Positions 25,056 through 37,182 of a stretch of 64,000 bases of DNA are shown piece by piece; positions within the stretch are counted from its first letter, which is position 1, and every line of letters starts with the position of its first letter. The notes under the pieces were generated by a model. That model saw only the letters and a list, made by a program, of their open reading frames with translations. It searched no databases and was not told the DNA's origin. The translations under genes and the position numbers were made by a program. The stretch spans positions 5,001 to 69,000 of the forward strand of contig JACEEZ010020930.1 of the NCBI GenBank assembly GCA_016584305.1. Direction: 5' to 3'. Origin of the DNA: Chionoecetes opilio (taxonomy: Eukaryota > Arthropoda > Malacostraca > Decapoda > Majidae).

Positions 25056-26800
25056 CACGCTGCTCTATCGTAAGTCGAGCGCTGACTTCCTTCTTCCGGG
25101 TTGGCTGGCAGGGGAGCAGGAGACCCGCTGCCATCCCGCACGGCCTCCATCATCCTCTCCCACAGTAATGAATCCAGGCCTTCCTCGTCTTTAGGGATGG
25201 GATCCGTCTCCTCCAGGAGGCGCTTCATAACCCGCACCATTCCGTTAATGATCCTGTGTAGAACGTCGTGCGACACTCCACACAAGCTGCTCAGCACTTG
25301 GGCGGGGGGCGCGGTCGGGGCGGAGCCTGAGGTTAACGCGGCTGACTGAGCCTCTACTGGCTGGGGAGGCGCGGACGGGCTGGATCCTGAGGTTGACGCG
25401 GCTGACTGAGCCTCTGCTGGCTGGGGAGGCGCGGACGGGGCGGAGCCTGAGGTTGACGCAGCTGACTGAGCCTCTGCTGGCTGGGGGGCACATGAGGGGG
25501 TGAGCCTGAGGCTGAAAGAGCCTCTGTTGGCTGGGGGGGTGCGGGTGGGGCTGAGTCTGAGGTTAACTGCGCCTCTGCTGGCGGGGGAGGGAGCCGTGGT
25601 TGAGTGCACAGCATTCCTCTGCCGAATTCTCCTCTTACGCTGTGGCTGTTGAGTCACATCCCGTGGAGAAGGCCGTGGTGACTGCAGACGGCGGAGGTGA
25701 TATGCGGCATTCCCTTCCCCCCTCCCCAGGGCGACCTGGCTGGGTGAGGTGTGAGAGGGTGGCCTTAATCTTCTGTCAGCTGCATGGGAGTCTGTGGCGA
25801 GGGTAGGGGTGAGGTCCCTTAATCCCGAGTCAGGTCGACCCTAGGCCGAGCGAGTCGGAATTGGGGCAGGAACAAAGCGACGATGCCGATCCTCCAGGCG
25901 TGGGTGGTGAGACTCGTCGCGCTGTTGCCACCTGTTCGCTCCCGGCAACCGCCGTAGCCGCTCGGGGCATCGTGGATGCCAAGCATGATGGCTCCTGGTG
26001 CAGTTCGGGCATCTGGCTGTAGTTACCTCACTCGCCTTATGCCGCCTGATGCAGTCCTCTGTCGCATGTGGTTGACTGCACACGCCACACCTGGCGGGAA
26101 GGGTGCAGCGGCCCTGCAGATGATTGTACCGCTGGCACCTGTAACACCGCAGTGGCTCCATGTCGTAGGGCCGCAGAGGATACCTTCCCCAGGGGCCTAA
26201 ATCTAGCCTGTCCGGTGCAGCGCCCACCAATACCACCAGCACCTGGCGGGTTGAGGCTTTGTCCCGGGTGGCGCGGAATCGCTCGGCCAAAACCACTTGT
26301 GGGTGGTCCCGCACTGCCTCGATGGGGAGGTCTAGGGGGTACCGCTGCAGGACCGCCTTGACTCGCCTTTGTGCGGGGTCCAGCAGCACTACTCGGGCAG
26401 CGGGGTCCTCCTCCACGGCGAGGGCGCTCATCCTGGCGGCGGTGTCATCGTCCTTAGGCGTGAGGATGTACTCACCCTTCAGGTTGGGCCTGATATTCAG
26501 CCTGAGCCCAGAGAAGTCCTTCTGAAGGGAAAGGATGGCCAGGTAGTGGTTGGCATGCCCCTCCGTGTTCCCAAGCTTAAACTTGGGGCGCCTGTTCCTG
26601 TCCTGGCCGGCCTGGTCACTCCTTTCGGTGTCACCGACCACTTGCCATTTTTCGGTCTTACGGGCGTCCTCACCTTCCAATTCCATGTCCTGGGTGGCAG
26701 GCCTCGCTTCCTGCACCGTCCTGGTGTCGGCCTTCTTGGGTGTGGGCGTGGAGCCCTCATCCTCCGAGGACGATGCATCCAACCTCCTCTTCACTTGCAT
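25055..26800 (-). pseudogene. LINE ORF1 (gag-like) with three CCHC knuckles and one in-frame TAG
   Basis: ATG at 26800 opens MQVKRRLDASSSEDEG. A basic/acidic N-terminus, a gag-like region (GHANHYLAILSLQKDF, LKGEYILTPKDDD) and three zinc knuckles follow: CYRCQRYNHLQGRC, CGVCSQPHATEDC and CPNCTRSHHAWHPRC. It is presumed to bind the LINE RNA. A TAG at 25843-25841 ends the first 319 residues. The same frame has no further stop until TGA at 25057-25055, 262 codons later. That distal part has a Pro/Ala/Ser-rich repeat of about 20 residues (SAASTSGSAPSAPPQPAEAQ-type units) and a conserved-looking C-terminus. The TAG therefore looks like one point mutation, or a read-through stop, in a 581-residue protein. 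The ORF2 start overlaps its stop. Confidence 0.78.
25315..25590 (-). repeat. About 60-bp tandem repeat within LINE ORF1
   Basis: Four to five units of a GCTGACTGAGCCTCTGCTGG-containing sequence of about 60 bp (plus-strand view) encode the Pro/Ala/Ser linker. The units stay in frame, as expected of a protein-level repeat. Confidence 0.75.
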
Positions 26801-26809
26801 TGTTATTGG

Positions 26810-27848
26810 GCCCTCCACAGGTGCATCACAGAGCCACCGCCACACGTCCCATCCCTCCACAGGTGCATCACAGAGCCACCGCCACACGCCCCAGCCCTCC
26901 ACAGGTGCATCACAGAGCCACCGCCACACGCCCCAGCCCGCCACAGGTGCATCACAGAGCCACCGCCACACGCTTTATCCCTCCACAGGTGCATCACAGA
27001 GCCACCGCCACACGCCCCAGCCCTCCACAGGTGCATCACAGAGCCACCGCCACACGCCCCAGCCTCCACAGGTGCATCACAGAGCCACCTCCACACGTCC
27101 CAGCCCTCCACAGTGCATCACAGAGCCACCGCCACACGCCCCAGCCCTCCACAGGTGCATCACAGAGCAACCGCCACACGCCTCAGCCCGCCACAGGTGC
27201 ATCACAGAGCCACCGCCACACGCTTTATCCCTCCACAGGTGCATCACAGAGCCACCGCCACACGCCCAGCCCTCCACAGGTGCATCACAGAGCCACCGCC
27301 AGACGCCCCAGCCCTCCACAGGTGCATCACAGAACCACCGCCACACGCCCCAGCCCTCCACAGGTGCATCACAGAGTCATCGCCACACACCCCAGCCCTC
27401 CACAGGTGCATCAATGAGCCACCGTCACACGCTCCATCCCTCCACAGGTGCATCACAGAGCCACCACCACACGCCCCAGCCTCCACAGGTGCATCACAGA
27501 GCCACCACCACACGTCCCAGCCCTCTACAGGTGCATCACAGAGCCACCGCCACACGCTCCATCCCTCCACAGGTGCATCACAGAGCCACCACAACACGCT
27601 CCAGCCCTCCACAGGTGCATCACAGAGCCACCACAACACGATCCAACCCTCCACAGGCGCATCACAGAGCCACCGCAACACACTCCAGCCCTCCACAGGT
27701 GCATCACAGAGCTACCACAACACGCTCCAGCCCTCCACAGGTGCATCACAGAGCCACCACAACACGCTCCAGCCCTCCACAGGTGCATCACAGAGCCACC
27801 ACAACACGCTCCAGCCCTCCACAGGTGCATCACAGAGCCACCACAACA
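26810..27848. repeat. 42-bp minisatellite directly upstream of LINE ORF1
   Basis: About 25 head-to-tail units of GGTGCATCACAGAGCCACCG followed by CCACACGCCCCAGCCCTCCACA, with 41-bp variants. Being 14 codons long, it is open in several frames on both strands, so the 445- to 522-codon plus-strand frames here are artefacts. It ends about 10 bases before the ORF1 ATG, so it may be the 5' untranslated region of the LINE. Confidence 0.95.
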
Positions 27849-28003
27849 GGGCGTCGCGAGGAAACACTCGAGCGGCAGGCGGAGTGAAGGTTCCTGACGC
27901 CAAGGGAAACTTTACGCCGCTGAACAAACAATATTGACTTGGGAGAGATTTTCTTTTCTTTTTTAAATCTACGACAGCTGCACACCATCTTGTCCTCTTG
28001 TGT
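27849..28003. other. Possible 5' end of the LINE or flanking DNA
   Basis: Short unique stretch between the 42-bp array and (GT)n. It could be the promoter end of the minus-strand LINE. Nothing decisive is seen. Confidence 0.3.
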
Positions 28004-28024
28004 GTGCGTGTGTGTGTGTGTGTG

Positions 28025-28412
28025 TTTACGTTGTTGCCTATAGCGCCTGTAGGCATATGGAGTCTTGATGTTGGTCGAGCTCGCCCGTTGGTGGCGCAGG
28101 CTGGATTTTTATAGTGACACCTGTGGTCTCAGGTGAAGATCTCATTTTCTGTGATGTTCCAGGTCTTCAGTTAAGGCGCATGCAGCCTCTAGAGTCCACC
28201 GTCACACTCGCAATCGGCAGACAGATATACGCTGCATGTGGGTTGCTTCGGTCACTCGACGATGAATTTGACAGTTGCTCCTTGGTGAGACTTGAGCTCG
28301 GGACCTTCTGTTCCCCTACCAGGCTCTTGAAAGAGTTGCCCCCGGCAAGATTCGAACTCGGGATATTGAGCTCAGCACTCCAAGACGCTAACCACTCGGC
28401 CACCGCCTCCCC
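28025..28412 (-). mobile_element. tRNA-derived SINE, family C, nearly full length
   Basis: On the minus strand it starts with a tRNA-like head (GGTGGCCGAGTGGTTAGCG as box A region, GAGTTCGAATCTTG as box B). It has a second TCGAA-poor tRNA-like repeat (CCCGAGCTCAAGTCTCACC) and ends GGCGCTATAGGCAACAACGT. (GT)n flanks both sides: about 28003-28024 and 28413-28435. The head is related to the one at 41215-41314. It is not a functional tRNA. Confidence 0.72.
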
Positions 28413-28590
28413 GTGTGTGTGTGTGTGTGTGTGTATGTCGATATCAGCTGTCAATATGCTTGAAGTACTTACGTAGGTTAATTTTCAATTCTTTCTACGT
28501 GGATTTAATGCCTGACCATTAAGTTTTGGACGAATAAAAATGCAATTCCTTGACCGGGAAGTTAGCTAAGAAAGTTGTGTGGTTGGTTGC

Positions 28591-29425
28591 GTTAATGTTG
28601 ACGTGACGCAGCTGTAAGTGGTCGGCGGTAATGTTGACGTGACGCAGGTGTAAGTGGTTGGCGGTAATGTTGACGTGACGCAGCTGTAAGTGGTCGGCGG
28701 TAATGTTGACGTGACGCAGCTGTAAGTGGTCGGCGTTAATGTTGACGTGACGCAGCTGTAAGTGGTCGGCGGTAATGTTGACGTGACGCAGCTGTAAGTT
28801 GTCGGCGGTAATGTTGACGTGACGCAGGTGTAAGTGGTCGGCGGTAATGTTGACGTGACGCAGCTGTAAGTGGTCGGCGGTAATGTCGACGTGACGCAGC
28901 TGTAAGTGGTCGGCGGTAATGTTGACGTGACGCAGCTGTAAGTTGTCGGCGGTAATGTTGACGTGACGCAGGTGTAAGTGGTCGGCGGTAATGTTGACGT
29001 GACGCAGCTGTAAGTGATCGGCGGTAATGTTGACGTGACGCAGGTGTAAGTGGTCGGCGGTAATGTCGACGTGACGCAGCTGTAAGTGGTCGGCGGTAAT
29101 GTTGACGTGACGCAGCTGTAAGTGGTCGGCGGTAATGTTGACGTGACGCAGCTGCAAGTGGTCGGCGGTAATGTTGACGTGACGCAGCTGCAAGTGGTCG
29201 GCGGTAATGTTGACGTGACGCAGCTGTAAGTGGTCGGCGGTAATGTTGACGTGACGCAGCTGCAAGTGGTCGGCGGTAATGTTGCCGCGACGCAGCTGTA
29301 AGTGGTCGGCGGTAATGTTGACGTGATGCAGCTGTAAGTGGTCGGCGGTAATGTTGACGTGACGCAGCAATAAGTGGTCGGCGGTAATGTTGACGTGACG
29401 CAGCTATAAGTGGTCGGCGGTAATG
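28591..29425. repeat. 36-bp minisatellite, about 23 copies
   Basis: The unit is GTAATGTTGACGTGACGCAG followed by CTGTAAGTGGTCGGCG, very regular. Every unit holds TGACGTGA (CRE/ATF-like) and usually CAGCTG (E-box). The period is 12 codons and all three minus-strand frames stay open (for example HVNITADHLQLR repeats for 283 codons). That is a property of the repeat and is not evidence of a gene. Confidence 0.96.
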
Positions 29426-29772
29426 ACACAGGCGAGAAAATACACGGAAATTGTTCCTCCACGTTTTCTGCCACAATTACTCGTACCTTTATTTAGGGAA
29501 GAACATTGGTGTGTGTGTCATTCATTCACCCATGGTCTTTGTCCACGCGAGCTGGCTCGCGATCGCCAGTTTCAACCCTCTCAATGCGAGCTTGGAGCTC
29601 ATTATTACCGATCTTTGGGCAATGCTGGGACCTCAAACACCACACACCCCCATCCCCTTGCTCAAGGGGGACAGTAACCCCCCGAATTTGTCAAGTGAAA
29701 AATCCCCGGGAGCGCGAGGATTCTTATCACCTACCCAGAGAGTGAGAGACCAGAACGTTATCAACCTGACCA

Positions 29773-29773
<1 letters not shown>
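29426..29773. other. No gene seen
   Basis: Mixed DNA with CAAGGGGGACAGTAACCCC near 29655, a phrase loosely echoed at 35125. It may be a decayed repeat. Overlapping frames have no family motif. Confidence 0.35.
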
Positions 29774-29842
<69 letters not shown>

Positions 29843-29882
29843 TGGGTGGGTGGGTGGGTGGGTGGGTGGGTGTGTGTGTGTG
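29774..29882. repeat. (GT)n with (GGGT)n
   Basis: GT array passing into (GTGG)/(GGGT) units at 29843-29870. Confidence 0.95.
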
Positions 29883-30017
29883 CAAATATGCTGCAGAGAT
29901 GCCTTAGTATAGCAAAATTAAGTTACTAGCCCGGCATCATGTTATAATGTGTGAAGGAAAAATTTCGAAAAGCCAAACAAGTCTTTGAGAAATTCAGCCA
30001 TTACTTTTACTCAACAT

Positions 30018-32160
<2,143 letters not shown>

Positions 32161-32163
32161 TGG

Positions 32164-32174
32164 GTATGTGTGTT

Positions 32175-32270
<96 letters not shown>
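32164..32270. repeat. (GT)n microsatellite
   Basis: About 50 GT units. Confidence 0.97.
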
Positions 32271-33476
<1,206 letters not shown>

Positions 33477-33724
33477 GAAAAGACAGAAATAAAAAAGGGA
33501 ATCATTTTAAGGTTGAGAGAAACTGCGTGTCATTTTTTCTCTGTCTCTCTTTATATATAACATTTTCAAATAACACAATTATCAGTTTATCAGTTCTATA
33601 TGACAGCTCAACAGAATACAAAACACAACGACAATGCCTGTAATCTTCAATAACAATTCATTACAACTAGTCAAATCCCAGATAATTACATGTATTATCA
33701 GTCAAACAAGGAACCATAACTCTC

Positions 33725-34194
33725 ACAAGTAGAAAATGCATCAGGGTAGCCCTGAAAACATGAAAAAGGGAAGATGACTCTTGCGGGTGTTGTTTTGTAG
33801 ATCAAGAAGTGTCAAGAAGAAGGGAAACAAGGCTAGTGTGGACATGGGAAAGATTGCGAAAGAATAGAAACAAGGTGGCAAAGATGCCTTTGGACATGGG
33901 AAAGATTTGGAAAGGAAAGAAACTAGGTGTCACTCAACATTTGTCCTTTGCCGATTGATACCACTCGTGGTAGGACAAATGTTGAGTTACACCTAGTTTC
34001 TTTCCTTTCCAAATCTTGCTCATGTCCAAAGGCATCTTTGCCACCTTGTTTCTATTCTTTCGCAATCTTTCCCATGTCCACACTAGCCTTGTTTTCCTTC
34101 TTCTTGACACTTCTTGATCTACAAAACAACACCCGCAAGAGTCATCTTCCCTTTTTCATGTCTTCAAGGCTACCCTGAAGCATTTTCTACTTGT
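33725..34194. repeat. Large hairpin: 223-bp inverted repeat, 24-bp loop
   Basis: Left arm 33725-33947 and right arm 33972-34194 are reverse complements with only a few mismatches, around a loop at 33948-33971. The inner ends are CTCAACATTTGTCCT and AGGACAAATGTTGAG; the outer ends ACAAGTAG and CTACTTGT. No target duplication is obvious. It could be a foldback element, a hairpin-RNA source or an inverted duplication. Confidence 0.85.
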
Positions 34195-34563
34195 TTCTCT
34201 CCTTTTCCATGTGAAATGTTGAAGCTGACGTTTCAGGCACAACTAAGCGTGCGCACACAACCAGATGGGTGTCTGTCAATACTAAACTTTGACGATCGTT
34301 TTCGAATATTGGAATTGAGAAATCGAATAAACTACGATTTTGTCCATCTGGAGCACGACGAGAGCTTTCGAATGAGCTATAGAACGGCCCCAGGCGTCCA
34401 CTATATTTACAGCGTTCGTTAGAAGCGCGGACAAATTTTCTCCAGGACACTTTCCTCTCTACTGAGTCATCTTGGGCAAGGGTTATCACCCCTGCCCAAT
34501 ATTCCTAAGCAGCTTGCGGGTCTTGTGTGTGTTTGCTAAAAAACAACTCACTGTGACATTCAG
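34195..34563. other. Unclassified stretch
   Basis: Holds an open frame to 34422 (FDDRFRILELRNRINYDF, YRTAPGVHYIYS). It is not a family I know, and its first half lies in the hairpin arm, so I do not call a gene. Confidence 0.35.
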
Positions 34564-34722
34564 CAAGGACGCGGAAGGACAAACGCAAGCAGACCAGAGC
34601 CACGGAGGAGTCTCTGTACGAGGCTCCCAAAGACTTGACTTTCCAGGGACGCGTCAAGCACATGTATAGGAAGAATTACAGATGTATGGACGGCAGGCCT
34701 TATGATGCATGGTGTGTGCAGG
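34564..34722 (+). CDS. Candidate internal exon of unknown protein
   Basis: Preceded by the acceptor ACATTCAG and followed by the donor GTGAGA. The frame beginning at 34566 is open throughout and reads RTRKDKRKQTRA, EESLYEAPKDL, TFQGRVKHMYRKNY, RCMDGRPYDAWCVQ: a basic, possibly dibasic-cleaved N-terminal part and then a domain-like segment with two Cys. Length 159 bp with phase 1 at both ends, a symmetric exon of the kind common in extracellular proteins. Codon-like composition contrasts with the flanking repeats. I do not recognise the family. The donor runs directly into (AG)n, as with the Ig exon at 4872. No partner exon is found in the window. Confidence 0.45.
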
Positions 34723-34775
34723 GTGAGAGAGAGAGAGAGAGAGCGAGAGCGAGAGCGAGAGAGAGAGGGGGGGGG
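34723..34775. repeat. (AG)n after splice donor
   Basis: GAGAGA and GAGCGAGAGC repeats, then a G-run; this continues the donor GTGAGA. Confidence 0.8.
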
Positions 34776-34959
34776 GGCTGTATGATAAAAGACGAGGATA
34801 AACAGAACAGAGAGCAGCATGTGCCAAGTGGTGAGGTGATGGAGGGAGGGAAGAGGGAAACAGGGACGTGAGGCAGAGGGTTGGGAGAGGGTGTGAGGGA
34901 GGAAAGGAGAAGGAAGGGGAGCAGCGGGATGAGGGAAAGCAGGGGGGCGGAAACGGAAC

Positions 34960-36290
34960 GCAAGAAGAAAAAAAGGGGGTTTTGGGCAAAAAAAGAAAAG
35001 GGAATCATAATCATCTGGAGCAAAGCGAAATTTACGAAAAAGGTGATGGTGGGGCGTACTAAAGGAATTTCCAAGCCTAGAAAAAAAATAAAAAAAATAT
35101 TAAAAACCCCCTTTCATACCTCCCCCAAGGGAGACAGTAATACCCCCCCCAAAAAATGCAGTGGGGGAACTAAGAATCCAGTTTTATAACATTGGTCTCA
35201 TTTCCTCTCCACCACCCCCACAACCCCTCACTCTAAACACTCCCCCACTTTCCCCACACACCACCCCTCCCACCACAAAAATCATAATTTTCTACGTATA
35301 CTGTAAGTTTTGAAAACCAACCCAACCTTTTTGACAAATAAACCCAAATATCCAAAAAAAAACAATCTACTTAAATCCTACCTAGAGGTTCCCTAGGGGG
35401 TTTAAAAAGCACCCCCCAACATTTTTGGGGAAGTCTAAAAAAATGTGGAAATATTTTTATCAAACAAAATTTGGAAAAAAACAGGCCCAAAAAGCCGCAC
35501 TGGCGGTCAAACCCCCTCCCCCAACCTTCCCCGCGCCGTCCCCCCGTCCCGTGACATCTGAGGTGATGTTTGTGAATACATTTATCCGGCCATAAGCATT
35601 TTCTTTTTGTCAGGGGATTTCTTAACCTCACGATTTATCCTGTATATTTCCATGATAAAAGACACCAAAAAACCACCCTCAGGCCCGGTATAATTTTTAT
35701 CAGTGAGCCTCGGCTATGAAGGGGCAGTCCCGGGGTGTCGAATATCACAGTTCTTATAGAGGAAGAAAAGGGCTTAGAAAACCTAAGGGACCAGATGGCA
35801 TGGGGCTCCTTTGTAAGGCAAAGTCTCATGTATTTTTAGCCTCCACTAAAGGGAAATTATATTTTTCAAAAGCCAATTTTTAAAAAGTAAGTAAATCTTT
35901 CCCCTAAGTTGGAGGGGTTTTATGTGGGGTTAGGGAATGTTAGGTTAGGTTTTTTATTAGGAAGCATGCCTCATTTTAGAAGGATTTTGGGATAGATGGG
36001 TTCTGAGTCAGAAATTACCTCCCCGGCGGAGCCCCGGGGGCCACCCATCATTTTTCCCATAAAAATCCGGGGGTTTTACCCCGTAATTAAGTTAACACGA
36101 GGACGAAAATATCATTCCCGAAGTTTTCGATTGGGGCGTTGAAATTTTCCGTTCATTTTCCTTTGGGTATCAAAATTTTTTAACAGGGAGGAGGGTGCAT
36201 AAAAATCCTCATATTCATTCAAACTCATTAAAATCTACCAGAAAATATTATTTCGTACAAAAATCTGGATGATTAAATATTTAACTTTTA
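34960..36290. other. Homopolymer-rich stretch, possibly low-quality sequence
   Basis: Runs of A, C, G and T of 4-9 bases follow each other with unusual density (for example 34970-35010, 35060-35160, 35350-35530). No gene or known repeat can be read. This could be real low-complexity DNA or homopolymer-inflated base calling. Confidence 0.4.
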
Positions 36291-36572
36291 AATACTTACT
36301 AACACTACCCCCACCACCACTGTACTTCAGTATTTCCTATCTCCTTCAGTCTTTTCCATCCAATTCCATGGTAGATTTTCAATACTGTATGGTGTCATTC
36401 TCACTTTTCCTGACGGCCTCGGCCGGTGGGAGTGGTGGGTGGGGAGGAGCCTTCTACTTTATCTTACCTTTAAACACGTAGAAACTATAGTGGTAGAAAG
36501 TAGTCACGCAGTCAGCCTCGTTTGACTCAGTAGATTTATTTCAGTCTGTTCTTCCTTTGTATTCCGGGTACT

Positions 36573-36830
36573 CCGTAGTGTAGTGGTTAGCATGCTCGGC
36601 TCACAACCGAGAAGTCCCGGGTTCGATCCCCGGGCGGAGCGAAGACAGATGGGTGGTCTTTCTTAAAACCCGAGCCCCTGTCTACCCAGCAGTGAATGGG
36701 TACCGGGTGTTAGCCGGGGGTTTGTGACCCCCCTCCCGGGGTGGTGGCTTCGGCCAACACTAAGCTGCAGTGGTAGATCACTACGGCTCTGAGGAATTAT
36801 CCTCTAAACAAAACAAAACAAAAAAAAATT
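36573..36830 (+). mobile_element. tRNA-derived SINE, family B, with intact tRNA-like head
   Basis: ACTCCGTAGTGTAGTGG (box A), anticodon arm CTCGG-CTCACAA-CCGAG (anticodon CAC, Val-like) and GGTTCGATCCCCGGGCGGAG (box B and T arm) fold like a tRNA. They run into the SINE body (GAATGGGTACCGGGTGTTAG, GGTGGTGGCTTCGGCCAACA). The 3' part differs from the copy at 44842 and ends with an (AAAAC)n-like A-rich tail. Its attachment to a repeated body argues against a real tRNA gene. Confidence 0.75.
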
Positions 36831-37084
36831 CCCTTATGCTCTCTGCCACAACACAATGTTCTGTCCCCCACATTCCCTCCCTGAACCCCCCCCCCTCCCG
36901 CCCCAACACTTTCCCTCATCCTCGCCATCTCACCTCCCCCTCCTCCCTCCCACCCCTTCTGCCTGGTCTCCTATACAAAGAGGTTCGCAAACTTTTTGGC
37001 CTGCGACATATTCAAATAATTTTGAAAGACTTGCGACCCTCCCCCTCCTACCAGAGCATTTCCGACAATCTGACACACATATGC

Positions 37085-37088
<4 letters not shown>

Positions 37089-37171
<83 letters not shown>
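37089..37171. repeat. (TC)n microsatellite
   Basis: About 41 TC units abutting the 3' tail of the minus-strand LINE. Confidence 0.97.
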
Positions 37172-37175
<4 letters not shown>

Positions 37176-37182
37176 CATAGTT

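Noticed and set aside
24330..25073. Plus-strand frames at 21306-25349
   Set aside because: They are antisense shadows of the GC-rich LINE ORFs.
26369..27937. Open plus-strand frames of 445 and 522 codons
   Set aside because: They are produced by the 42-bp minisatellite, whose period is a multiple of three, plus antisense of LINE ORF1. No start context or domain.
28519..29474. Minus-strand 12-residue repeat protein (HVNITADHLQLR, 283 codons)
   Set aside because: All three frames are open because the repeat is 36 bp. No conserved non-repeat domain, signal or splice evidence.
36573..36645. tRNA-Val (CAC) gene
   Set aside because: The cloverleaf-like head is fused to the same SINE body found at 12185 and 44842. 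It is a SINE head and not an independent gene.
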